DNA of 64,000 bases from Homarus americanus (Eukaryota > Arthropoda > Malacostraca > Decapoda > Nephropidae): assembly GCF_018991925.1 (NCBI RefSeq), contig NW_024756914.1, positions 7,552,817-7,616,816 on the forward strand. Reading direction: 5' to 3'. Below, one piece after another: positions 54,218 through 64,000 of this stretch. The first letter of the stretch is position 1. Every line of letters starts with the position of its first letter. The position numbers were made by a program, and so were the translations under genes. Below the pieces are notes generated by a model. The model saw nothing but the letters and a program-made list of their open reading frames with translations. It searched no databases and was not told where the DNA came from.

Positions 54218-54722
54218 TGTAGTGGACGTCTCCCCTACAACTGCGTAGCCGCATGCCACCTGCTACGTCTTCCCTAGCAACCAAACGAGCGGCCCAGGGG
54301 GGGGCGTCACCAGATGCCACAGTATCCTAGCAACAGAGCCAAAAGACAGGCTACTTCCCGGGTTTTCCCACCATGACTCACGGCTGACTCACGGCTGCTG
54401 TGTATATAAGCTCTGTCTCTCCATTGAGATTCATTATGCTCTCGGTTCCTGAACACGCAACACCTCCTCCAAGCAAGCTCCTCGCTGTCCCGTTCTCATT
54501 CAACCTGGAGGCCAGCAACAGGCAACATCTTCTCTAACGAAGCTCCTGCACATCTACCTCCTTCAACACGCTAGCACCGAACGTGCCTACTGAGCAGCTC
54601 CTCACCACACGGCACCTCCAGCACCAGACTGTCTATCATATAACTTATATTATACAAGAAAACCACCTTAGAGTTTCCATCCATCCTGAGTGCTAGACAA
54701 CATTATATCACGAAACCCTACA
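54218..54722 (+). mobile_element. Solo LTR 1 (505 bp) with 4-bp target duplication
   Basis: The ends are TGTAGTGGAC and CCCTACA, flanked by ATCC at 54214-54217 and 54723-54726. TATATAAG at 54403-54410 is a likely promoter TATA box, so transcription would begin shortly downstream, near the CTCTGTCTCTCC stretch. It belongs to the same family as 58461-58907 (shared TCTCCCCTACAA, a central TATA, GAGTTTCC, CATCCTGAGTG). A Gypsy-type LTR is inferred from TG...CA and the 4-bp duplication. Confidence 0.8.
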
Positions 54723-55504
54723 ATCCATCCTTTTTAAGCTGCCATACAAAAATCCTCTTCAAATTTTACTCATAATCATCTGGATATTATATTTGTTTAG
54801 ATTTTTTTCTGGGAATAGATTATCATTATGGATACATCAGAGCGATACATACAAAAAAAACTTCGACTGTGCCATGCTGTGTGTGGCGGAACCTGATTGG
54901 AAGTGTTCGCGTTCATATGGGCCGGTGCTGGCTGGTTCCTGGTGAGGAAACTGATCGGCGAGTTGTCATCAGTTGTAGGCTAAAACTATTCAGGCATTTG
55001 CGTTTATAAGTTTACAAATACACGTTAAACCTTGTATTAATGAATTTAGTAATGAAAAAGTCGACTCGATATTGATGAGTCTTGTCAAAAGTAAAGAGAG
55101 AGAGAATCATATTTGGCAACCTTGCCCAGCGAGCCTACACACTTGTCACCAACAATGCAGTGATTTTCAGCCATCTGCAATACTTGGAAGTGTGAGGTGC
55201 TGCCTCTTGTTATGGAAAAGTCTTGGGTGATTACAAGAATTACTGACTTTTTAGCTTAGCGACAGTTATCGCCACAACCCTAGAGTAGACAGAAGAGTCC
55301 ACACTAGCCGATGACAATTGCTTATAAAATAAAAAGGCAAGAACGTTACGCTGTTACGTTAGTAATTCTCATATTCATGTAGGAAAAGTCATGGAAAAAG
55401 TAATTCTCGTATTGACGTACGACTTAATCTTTTCCAAATACAGTATAGGTAATTGGCCATCAACTGAACCAAAAATGACTTCCGGACCAAGTACGAAAAA
55501 TACC

Positions 55505-56455
55505 CAAATTTACCATTTTCACAATGAATGGGAAGAAGACTATTTTTTTACCATGAATAATTTGAAGTGTCTGTGCTTGATCTGCCATGCGTCTCCAGCT
55601 CTAGCTAAGAAAGAAAATCCTTAAAGGCACTTCAAAAGTTTTCACAAGAAGTATGATAATGATTTCCCACCCAAAAGTGAGCTATGAAAGAGGAAAGTTC
55701 ATGAACTGAAATCACAGCTTACTACACAACAAACTCGTTTTACAGAAGCGAGCTCAAAATCAAGGGTAGCAACCATTGCATCATTCACGATGAGTCGAGT
55801 ACTTACAAAGCATAAAAAACATTTTAAGATGGAGAAATATTCAAAGAGGCCTTCTTAGAAGCAGCATATTCGTTGTTTGAAAATTTCAAAAATAAGTCTG
55901 AAATACTGTTTTCTATTAAGAATGTTCAGTTATCAAGAAACACTGTCATGAGGCAGGAACTAAAACTAGTGTCTTCGCAGCTGCATCAACATCAACTATG
56001 AAACTTTAGAAATATGATGTCTGAACTAGAAAACCAAGGAAAAGACTGTGACCAGTTTGACAGTACTCGATATATTGAACAGGTACAAAACCTTGCCTCA
56101 TATTTTGACAGACGGTTTCAAGATATAGCAACAATAGAACCTGTTGCAACATATATGTGTTTTCCATTTGGTAAAATCACAAATGTTGAAGATATTGCAT
56201 CTAGAATGGCATCAGTATTTAACATGGACATGTCTGAAGTCGAAAATGAGCTTCTGAAGCTTAAAAATGATATTCAGATCAAATCCAGGGCAACAGGAGG
56301 AAGTTTCTGGAACCTTCTCAGTGAAGAAAAATATCCCAGTGTCAGAAAATGTGCCATGTACCTCACAGCATTTTTTGGATCAACTTACCTTTGTGAATCA
56401 ACATTTTCACACATGAAACACATCAAATCCAAATACCGATCAACAATGTCAGATA
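55505..56455 (+). pseudogene. hAT transposase relic (BED finger plus dimerisation domain)
   Basis: The N-terminal part has EWEEDYFFT and CLCLIC, then, across a stop at 55622-55624, RHFKSFHKKYD. Together these are a Cys2-His2 BED-type finger. Next come HELKSQLTTQQTRF and, after more shifts, FKNKSEILFSI-like and NVQLSRNTV remains. The frame at 56014-56455 carries the hAT C-terminal block: FWNLLSEEKYP, FFGSTYLCESTFSHMK and SKYRSTMSD. Most of the catalytic core is deleted or scrambled. The family is close to ZBED5/GTF2IRD2-type hAT proteins by motif. A transposase would cut and paste the element in the nucleus; this one is dead. Confidence 0.8.
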
Positions 56456-56458
56456 CCA

Positions 56459-57615
56459 ACAATTACATGGTTCACTACCCAACATGGGATAATTATATTC
56501 CAGATAATTATCCCCAATCATATACAACAAACACTGTGGACCATATAACTGTACGGCTGTCCCAGGATAGGACACTAGCGTCTCACAACTGACGACCGCT
56601 GTTATGATCGGTGGTAGGCCAACACTTGGCGAGAGCCTGGGGTTTACTTCCCAGAATGTAGACTGGAGCAATTTGAATCCTGCCAGATCGGCGACATCGT
56701 CCAATATAGCTAACTGCTAGGTATCCACCGACTCCGGGCAGCTGGTGCGGTGTTCAAATAACCCACACACTGGATCTGAGACAAAGTTGGGGAAGCGTTA
56801 CGGGAAGCATGGTGATGACTCAAACACAACAAATCTTTCGTCTCGCAACGTCAGACGACATTTACGTTACTAGTAATTCTTACACTGTGTAAATGACAAT
56901 TTCACTGTTACAACATGAACACTGATACTCACAAATTTGACTAAGTCAAACTGAATGGCTATATCGGCGGGGAACACATGTTTACATACCTGAGACAAAG
57001 TTGGGGAAGCGTTACGGGAAGGCTGGCTCCATGAACATGAAATGCTAGTGACAGGGGGGAAGGAGGTTCAGGGGAAGAATAAAGGGAGGATTGAAGTGAA
57101 TTTTAGGAGGAGAGAATAGATGCAGTGGCTAAACACCGCTTGTGTGAGGGAGTATAAGTTGGAGGCAGCAGCAACTTCCCTGGACGCGGCTAGGAGGAGG
57201 CAGAACAGAGTCAGGTTAGCGTCAGGTCAAGCGTCAGGTGCCTGTTGGGTTGGGCCATGGATTCTCAGTGCTTGGTCAGCAGGCTGGCTTCCTCCACGCT
57301 CGGGTTTATATACCTGTGAGTTGCCAGAGGTTGCTACTCATGCAATGACAAAAATCACAAACAAACCAACTGTTACACATTCAAGGATGACCCTCAGTTG
57401 ACACGGGTCTGGCGAATTACTAAAGTTGATTTACATAATCTATTTCAAGATTGAGCTTGCCAGTAGAAAGTGGTATAAACGTATTGACAACTGAGTACAA
57501 AAGGCGGGGCTTACAGAGGGAGCCTTGGTGTAAAACGCGTTTCTTCCTAGGGATGTTTTGCGGACGTGAAGTATAATAAGATTCAACAGGTTACAAACAG
57601 ACCAGCAGTCAATGT
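56459..57615 (+). repeat. Left arm of a long inverted repeat
   Basis: It matches the reverse complement of 62325-63150. Landmarks are CCCAACATGGGATAATTATA, CTGACGACCGCTGTT, TATAGCCATTCAGTTTGA (reverse), AACCAACTGTTACACATTCA, GATTGAGCTTGCCAG, and the end ATGTGACCATGACACTGTG. It contains a direct 33-bp duplication (56776-56808 and 56990-57022, starting CTGAGACAAAGTTGGGGAAG) absent from the other arm. It joins the hAT relic on the left and Gypsy integrase on the right. Confidence 0.75.
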
Positions 57616-59025
57616 GACCATGACACTGTGATAAGGGAAGAGACAAATTTCTTGTATTAATTGAGTCATTCAAAGTGGATTGATGTTAAGCTCATGTACA
57701 GTACTAATGCTGGTAGCACCATTGATGAATTAAGATTAATATTTGCTGAACATGGAATACCAGAAGAGGTAGTATCTGACAATGGTCCTGCATTCCAATC
57801 ATTAGAGTTTAAAAACTTCATGAGACTCAACGGTGTAAAGCATGTACTGACCCCACCCTATCATCCTGCCTCTAATGGTGCAGCTGAGAGATCAGTTAGA
57901 ATTGTAAAGGAAGCCCTTTCCAAGCAGGTAATTCAAGGAACTGTAGGAAAGTCAATGAAACACAGACTAGCAAATTTCTTACTCAAATACAGAACCACAC
58001 CACATAGTGTGAAAGGATGTACTCCTGCAGAGTTAATAATGAAGAGACAGTTGAGAACAAGATTAAGTTTAGTTAAGCCAAGTCTGTTTGAAGTTGAAGA
58101 GAGGAAACAAGCTCAACAAAAGATGTATCATGATAAGAGTTCCAGTGAAAGAGTGTTCAAGGTAAATGATAGGGTGAGAGTTAGGAACATGGCTAAAGAT
58201 TATGGTACTGTACATGCAAAGTGGATAACTGGTGTCATTGACAAGGTATGTGGATCTGGGACATATTTAGTGAAATGTGTTAACTCTTTGAGATATGTTC
58301 ATGTGGATCACATCATTCAGGCACATGACGAGATGAATGTAGCACCAGGACATGATGATAAACTTGACACAGTTTCAGATGATCATCATCATGATGATGA
58401 GGTCAAAGATGATGTTTCCCAGCATCCACTCACTGTGTCAACGGACTGTAGTGATGATACAGTAGTGGATTTCTCCCCTACAAACGCTGTTTGTCGCTGA
58501 GTAGCCGACCCCGCGAATTCTCCAGTGTATGCCTCGTGGTCTAGGTCAACCAGCGCCGCCCACGGAGCGGAGGTCACCTATCTACCCATGCCTACCTCCG
58601 CTATAAAAGACCTGACCTCGTGGTGACCTGTCTCTTCTTGTAGCTACAGCCGCAGCAAGCTACACCACCTCCTCCGCCGCTGCCTGGCGGCCCTCGCTCC
58701 CGCCGGCGAGCATGGCGACCCACAAGCTGGTCCTCCTCTGAGCACCCTCACCAACCAGCTCTCTCTACATCACGCTTGTAACCACGCTGCCACTTCCCAG
58801 CACCAAGCTGCATTGGACATCCAATACAACATGTATACAGAGAGCACATTGTGAGTTTCCTTTCTCCATCCCATCCTGAGTGTGAACAAAACCACCCATA
58901 CCCCACAATACGTCTGTCACTGATAATGCACAGAGTGCATGTGAAACCCCTGTAAAACTTGATGGAGGAAATAGTCCTAGAAGATCAAACAGAGTTAGGA
59001 GACTTGTAATTAAATTAGACCTCTA
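57616..59025 (+). pseudogene. Ty3/Gypsy (Mag-like) integrase C-terminal part, split by a solo LTR
   Basis: Reading begins just after the repeat with DKFLVLI. A 2-base loss at about 57663, at the first catalytic Asp, shifts to the frame HSKWIDVKLM. Then come VVSDNGPAF (second catalytic Asp) and HPASNGAAERSV (catalytic Glu region), a YHDK/VNDRVRV chromodomain-adjacent region and HVDHIIQ. At 58461 the solo LTR interrupts. Beyond the second ATAC duplication (58908-58911) the same frame resumes, carries PRRSNRVRRL, and ends at TAA 59023-59025. Integrase would insert the cDNA into host DNA. The zinc-binding N-terminus is absent. Confidence 0.85.
58461..58907 (+). mobile_element. Solo LTR 2 (447 bp) inside the integrase frame
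   Basis: Flanked by ATAC at 58457-58460 and 58908-58911. It begins AGTAGTGGA (TG mutated to AG) and ends CCCCACA. TATAAAAG at 58602-58609 is a good TATA box. Same family as 54218-54722. Removing the LTR and one ATAC leaves the integrase frame in phase, so it arrived while the host copy was still readable here. Confidence 0.85.
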
Positions 59026-59167
59026 ATTATCTGAATTGTGAACAGGCCTTTCAAAACTGTTTAGTTAGGAAGTTATATTTCTTGTGTTCTATTCTCTTCT
59101 TCCCTGCCAAATATAATTCTGTAAGTTTGTTTATTTAGGATTTGTAGCATCAATGCTCTCTTTTGAA

Positions 59168-59370
59168 AGGGAGAAATAGTGTTATATATATGTATACGTA
59201 TATATGCTGCCTTTATTGATTATATATACATTATATATTGTGTTACTTCTTACCAAAATTAGAAAGTGTTTAGGCCTGTGTAATCACGAATGTGTTAGGC
59301 ACGTTGTACACAACAACAGAGAATAAACGCTCTTGGTAAGACCGAGCGTGTGGCTTCTCATTCTCCCATT
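59168..59370 (+). mobile_element. Gypsy polypurine tract and 3' LTR (about 190 bp)
   Basis: GAAAGGGAGAAA (polypurine tract) precedes TGTTATATATATG at 59180. AATAAA lies at 59322-59327. The sequence then runs directly into minus-strand RNase H near 59371-59376, so the exact LTR end is uncertain. A short LTR of this type fits the Mag group; that is inference. Confidence 0.6.
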
Positions 59371-59373
59371 AAA

Positions 59374-62320
59374 TACTGGTGAAATTTCTTTACTCCAAAT
59401 ATGTTAGACAAAGCCTCTTTCTCTATTTGTGTATAATTTTTCTCGCTTTGGGTAAGAGTTCTCGAGGCATATGCAATGGGTCATTCTTCACCGTTATCCA
59501 TTATTTGACTTATGACAGCACCTAATCCATAGCCCGATGCATCACAAGCAAGCTTTAGTGTTCTACTGGTATCATAGTGGACTAAAACATCAGTACTAGA
59601 CAGAGCAGCTTTACAATCTTCAAATGACTTCTGAGTTGCACTGTTCCATTTCCATGGAATCCCTTTCTTTAACAGTTCATGCAAAGGGGCAAAAATTGAT
59701 GAAATTCCACTCAAGAACCTTAAATAATACTGTATCATATTCATACCCAGGAAAGCTTTCAGTTCACTGGCATTTTTTGGAGCAGATAAATTTACTATGG
59801 CTCTTACTTTATCTTCTACAGGTCTCAGCCCTTCTGCATTCACTTTGTAGCCAAGATAAGTTACTTCTTTAGCTAGGAATGAACATTTGCTCTTGTTGAG
59901 CCTGACATTGTGTGCCAACAATCTTTCGAATACTGTGGCTAGGGTTTTGACATGATTTTGGATGTCACTGTCAACAATAAGGACATCATCCTGAAAACAT
60001 AACACATTGGGAAGACCCACAAGAATTTTGTCCATGATGCAATGAAATAACTTTGGTGCACTTTTAACATCATAAGGCTTTTAAACTTATACAATCCTTT
60101 ATGAGTGTTGATGGTAAGGTACTGTTGACTTTCGGCATCAACAGAGACCTGAGCATATTCTTGGGACAAGTCTAACTTAGTGAAAATGGTTCCACCTGTT
60201 AGTGCAGCAAACAAATCTTGAGATGTGGGTAAGGGATATTGCTCGTCCTCAACACTTGATTAATGGTAACTTTATAATCACCACATGTAAGAGCGCGCAA
60301 CACAAGCTGCCACCCTTTATGGGCTTGGCACTCTTACAACAACTTACGTTAATACTCTGACCTGGTAGCATGACGCGAGAGGAAGGCCCATGGGTACATG
60401 TAATTATAGTATCGAGCATTAGGGAAAGAACAACAGTGAATACTATAGGTGAATCATAGACCCACATACAAATACAATGCTTATTAAAACACAAAAATGG
60501 TTACAGAAAAGACGTTGTATGCACCCAAAATAGGAACTCCTGGTACCCTGCCCTCAGGCTCAATTTACTTGCACCACTACTGGGTGTACACACACCAAAT
60601 CACACATAAACTCTCACAGCACCTTAGCACCATTAAAACCAGTGGCACTTGCCAGTACAACACTCAATACCCCAGGGGCAAATACTCCAGCGGCCGCCAT
60701 GGGAGTCTCATCACCAAGTGACTCCTTCCAACAAACTCCGATAATTCTGGTGGAATAACACCACCACACAAATAGCCCTACTGAGTTATGTACTGTACTC
60801 ATCCACCAATGATGGGGCTGGCAGTTGTTTGTGGGGCTTGACAATCCGAGTTCACCACATGGGCATAGCGTTAGGGGAATACTGGCCAGCTATGGGGCCC
60901 ATAGGTAGTAGTGGAGCTTCTGACGGTCGGGGTTCACGGGGATAACCGATTCTACTGGACTTCAGACATCTCCCCAGACTAGTGGATGCGTCATCCACGT
61001 TACAGACACGGCCTCGGCTGCGATAGGGACCTGTGGGTGAGGAGCGAGGCAGCTTACTGACGGTTGGAAAACGAACCGCCGTCCTCCACCCACGCCAAAG
61101 TCACGGATTCCACCTACTTAACCAACACGCAGCGCCTTACTACAGGAATATTAACTAATTCCTTAGTTAACCTCCCTACAACAATTTGACTATGATTATC
61201 TGGGTCTCTGATATTCATAGGTGAAAAAAGGGTTTACAGGCCTCAGTAGATGCAAAAGGGTTTACAAATTCGGTCAACACAAATACGACATCTCGATGAC
61301 GTCATCAAGGAAACGGAGAGAACGGAGGACATTTCCACTGAGAGACTCAGAAGGTTTTGTGGACGTGTAAGCGTAATATGAATCATTAGGTTTTAACAGG
61401 CTAGCCATCATTATGATCATGACAACAGTCTAACAGATTTATCATCTTTAGGTACAATTACTATAGGAGCAGCCCAATTGCTCTTGGCGGTTTTCACAAT
61501 AATTCCCTCACTCACAAGTCTGTCTAATTCCTTCTCAACCTCACCTTTCACTGCATAAGGAACAGGTCTGGACTTAGCATATATGGGTGTAACATCTTTG
61601 TCAATGGTGATATGAGCTTCACAACCCTTTATACAATCCTGTCCCTTAACAAATAAAATCTTGTATTTTTCAAGCAATTTCTCAAGACCTGGAATACTGT
61701 TACACATTCTAAGACTAAATATCTCCTTCCAGTCCATCTCAAGTTCACACAACCAGTTCTTACCTCACAAAGTTGGTCTATTCACATAACTAGCTATAAT
61801 TAATGGCAACTATTAATTCTGATTTTTGTACTTTACCTCACACTCTAATTTACCTTCTGTGTTCAAAATCTCTCCAGTATAAGTTCTCAACTGACACCTG
61901 AGTCTTCTAGAGGCACATGCGCAAATAGTTTCTCATACATATCTTTACTCATTATGGAGAAATCAGCTGCAGTATCCATTTCCATGGTTACAGGTGTGTC
62001 ATTAATACACAAGTCCACATTATACCTATGTTTAACTTTCTCTTCATGACTGGTGTAAATAGTAAACACATGGGCACTCTCATCATTATCAGGTTCAAAA
62101 TTACTAACACTCTCATGAATACTGTAATTTCTGTCATACAGGCAGAAGTAATATGTCCAATATGCTGACAATTGTAACATCTTGAATTTTTAAACTTACA
62201 CTGAAAGCTTTCATATTTCCCTCGGCATCTCTTAAGTTTTAAATCAACATGTGTTCCTTGTTCTGTGGCATAATTCTTCCTTTTAGCTACATTTACTTTA
62301 CACACTGAGCCACTGTCATG
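59374..62320 (-). pseudogene. Ty3/Gypsy gag tail, protease, RT and partial RNase H, minus strand
   Basis: On the minus strand: a CCHC knuckle CYNCQHIGHITSAC (62179-62138); protease DTAADFS (about 61976-61956) followed by EILNTEGK; an LDWKEIF-like linker; RT start VPYAVKGEVEKELDRL and WAAPIVIVPK (61560-61440). The 1.1-kb insert follows, then CGDYKVTINQVL, FTKLDLSQ (motif A), FQDDVLIV (motif C, about 59990), and RNase H LACDASGYGLGAV. It ends at FHQYL near 59374. Stops and frameshifts occur at about 61820, 60225 and 60080. It lacks integrase. It runs tail to tail with the + strand integrase piece. Confidence 0.85.
60292..61428. mobile_element. Unidentified 1.1-kb insertion in the Gypsy RT
   Basis: The boundaries are set by the RT reading (SVR on one side, CGDYKVT on the other). 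No transposase or RT motif is seen. Its last ~90 bp (GTGGACGTGTAAGCGTAATATG ... ATGATCATGACAACAG) resemble the ends of the long inverted repeat arms at 57.54-57.61 and 62.33-62.42 kb. No clear target duplication is found. It is probably a non-autonomous relative of those arms. Confidence 0.55.
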
Positions 62321-62324
62321 GTCA

Positions 62325-63150
62325 CATTGATGGCTGGTCTGTTTTTAAACTGAGGATTCTTATTATACTCCACGCCCTCAAAACATGAATGGGTAGCTGG
62401 TTAGCTATCCCTAAGAAGAAACGCGCTTTTCCTTCTCGATGTTTTACACCAGGAAACGTTTTTATTCCACTTTCTCCTGGCAAGCTCAATCTTGGATTAG
62501 TTTATGTAAATCAACTTTAGTAATTCGCCAGACCTTTGTCAACTGAGGGTCATCTTTGAATGTGTAACAGTTGGTTTGTTTGTGATTTCTGTCATTGCAT
62601 GAGATAGCCACGTCTGGCAACTTAAGGGTATGTGGCATGTGTCCCCCGCTGATATAGCCATTCAGTTTGATTTAGGCAATTGTGTGAATATCAGTGTTCA
62701 TGTTGTAACAGTGGAATTGTCATTCACCCAATGTGAGAAGTAATATAAAGTAAATGTCGTCTGACGTTGCTAGACGAGAGATGTTGTTTGTGTTTGAGTC
62801 CATGCTTTTCCCGTGATGCTTCCCTTCCGTTGTTCCTCAGATCAAGTGTGTGGGCTCTGGAACACCCCACCGACTGCGGGGCAGTCGGTGGCTACCTATC
62901 AGTTAGCGGTAGTGGCCGATGTCGGTGATTCGACATGATTGAAACGGCAGGTCCACCTCGTGGGCCTTAGACCCCAGACGCTCGCCATGTGTCGGACTAC
63001 AACCGACTACAACAGCGGTCGTCAGTTGTTAGAGGCGCCAGTGTTATACCCTGGGACATGCTTTGAAGTTATATGGCCCTCAGTGTCTGTTGTATATGTT
63101 TGGGGATAATTATCTGGAATATAATTATCCCATGTTGGGTTGTGAACCCA
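62325..63150 (-). repeat. Right arm of the long inverted repeat
   Basis: Reverse complement of 56459-57615, shorter and without its internal duplication. It ends in GCCACTGTCATGGTCACATTG next to the Gypsy gag tail and changes to unrelated sequence past about 63150-63180. Confidence 0.75.
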
Positions 63151-63249
63151 TGTATGAGTTGTTGGTTTCAGTAATAACGTGTTGTGTGTTGTGAGTGCAT
63201 CTCAACAGTTTGTGAAGGCATCATATGTAAGTTTGTCTTATAGCTGGAT

Positions 63250-63480
63250 GTAATGAAATGTATCCCCAGTAATGTGGGAGAAGCCAGAGTACCCACATGG
63301 AATGGCATGTGAGTAAAGCCAAGGAGTTGTCATGTGTCTATATGTACTGTGAGTAAAGCCAAGGAATTGATCCTGGTAACTGTAATGTAATGTAACGCCA
63401 GTAAGGTTGTGTGTAGTAAGAGTACAGTATCTGAGTAAATTGCAGTTGAGTAAAGCCAAGGAGTTGCACCTTGGAGTTGT
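63250..63480. repeat. Three copies of GTGAGTAAAGCCAAGGAGTTG-type motif
   Basis: Copies lie near 63310, 63350 and 63445 (the last as TTGAGTAAAGCCAAGG), irregularly spaced. Their nature is unknown. Confidence 0.6.
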
Positions 63481-64000
63481 ATGTTAATGATATCTTTTTC
63501 CCTACTTTGATTTCATATTAATAAACCTTTTCTTAGAGTATATTAAGGGTATTCATTTTCCTGCAGTATTTCACCTTTTTTCCATCCAAGTGACCCTCAT
63601 ATCAGAATTACAATGCCCATGTGCCCTCGACCCTCGCCATGCTACCAAAGAACTGTGGTTATGTAGTAACCATTGAACTGAAATATGTAGACAGAACAAT
63701 TGAAGGAAATAGAGAAGTATGAGTAAAACAAGGGGGGCAGCTGAGTTTGAGAGATACCCCCCTTACACCACTACTGCCAACTGTTTCACTACCGGCATTG
63801 GGAACAAATTCTCTGGTGTTTTTTCTCTGCTAATTCCATACTTGTAGCTATCTAACATGCTTTTTCAAAAGATAAGTTAGTGGTGTTCAGTAACTTATTT
63901 TGTATTTTTTTCATAATTCAGACCTATCACAAACCTGTCTCTTAGAACTCGGTTCAAGAACTATCCAAAGTTACAGTGAATGGATAACTTCTTCAAAGCA
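63481..64000. other. Unassigned AT-rich sequence to window end
   Basis: No gene recognised. A possible start ATGGATAACTTC at 63980 is cut by the window edge after seven codons and cannot be judged. Confidence 0.4.

Larger units (their letters stand above)
54150..56455 (+). mobile_element. hAT-superfamily transposon relic, 3' end missing
   Basis: It starts CAGGGGTGGCCAACC, a typical hAT terminus, preceded by CTCTATAG (54142-54149), a candidate 8-bp target site. A solo LTR sits at 54218-54722. Transposase remains follow at 55505-56455. No matching right terminus is found. Sequence changes abruptly near 56458 into the left copy of a long inverted repeat. Confidence 0.7.

Noticed and set aside
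60249..60494. 81-codon minus frame with several cysteines
   Set aside because: It straddles the junction between Gypsy RT and the 1.1-kb insertion, so it is a chimeric chance frame.

Overview
This is a eukaryotic, repeat-dominated window, most likely from an arthropod and probably a decapod crustacean. The reasons are a two-domain whey-acidic-protein (WAP) gene, short TAACC/TTAGG-type runs, and a dense mix of CR1-like and RNase-H-bearing LINEs, hAT, Ty3/Gypsy and terminal-inverted-repeat elements. There is no operon structure and no RNA gene I could recognise. Only one host gene is supported, the WAP gene at 48.8-50.4 kb. Every other recognisable coding stretch is a transposable-element relic.

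Layout: (1) 1-5.27 kb, simple and minisatellite DNA: TCTA/TCTG, GA-rich, a 17-bp array, TGCC, and a 13-bp array that runs into a 100-N gap. (2) 5.37-15.54 kb, a 30-bp satellite that is CG/CAG-rich at the left and becomes TG/TAG-rich to the right by C-to-T changes on the + strand. (3) 16.5-25.8 kb, a 38-bp tandem array split by a minus-strand CR1-like LINE. That LINE is itself interrupted three times: by two copies of a 0.7-kb element in opposite orientations, and by a 3.1-kb element with about 270-bp inverted repeats carrying a decayed, unnamed, cysteine-tailed protein. (4) After a second 100-N gap, 26.38-44.54 kb holds the same 30-bp satellite in reverse orientation. Its first ~1.2 kb is an indel-rich reverse copy of about 13.6-14.8 kb. 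(5) 44.6-47.95 kb, two remnants of LINEs with RNase H; the second keeps a complete RNase H/zinc-knuckle C-terminus. (6) 48.8-50.4 kb, the WAP gene, with a 351-bp TA run in its intron. (7) 52.7-63.2 kb, layered transposons: a CR1-like fragment, a hairpin cluster, a hAT relic split by a solo LTR, and two Ty3/Gypsy (Mag-like) pieces arranged tail to tail between about 1-kb inverted repeats. A second solo LTR lies inside the integrase reading frame, and an unknown 1.1-kb insert lies in the reverse transcriptase.

The 'genes' do not form a pathway. What can be read is an order of events: a 38-bp array, then LINE insertion, then DNA-element insertions; separately, hAT and Gypsy insertion, then solo LTRs. 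Limits: both 100-N gaps are of conventional size and sit inside or beside arrays, and the right satellite arm looks poorly polished. Large-scale orientation across the gaps is therefore uncertain.
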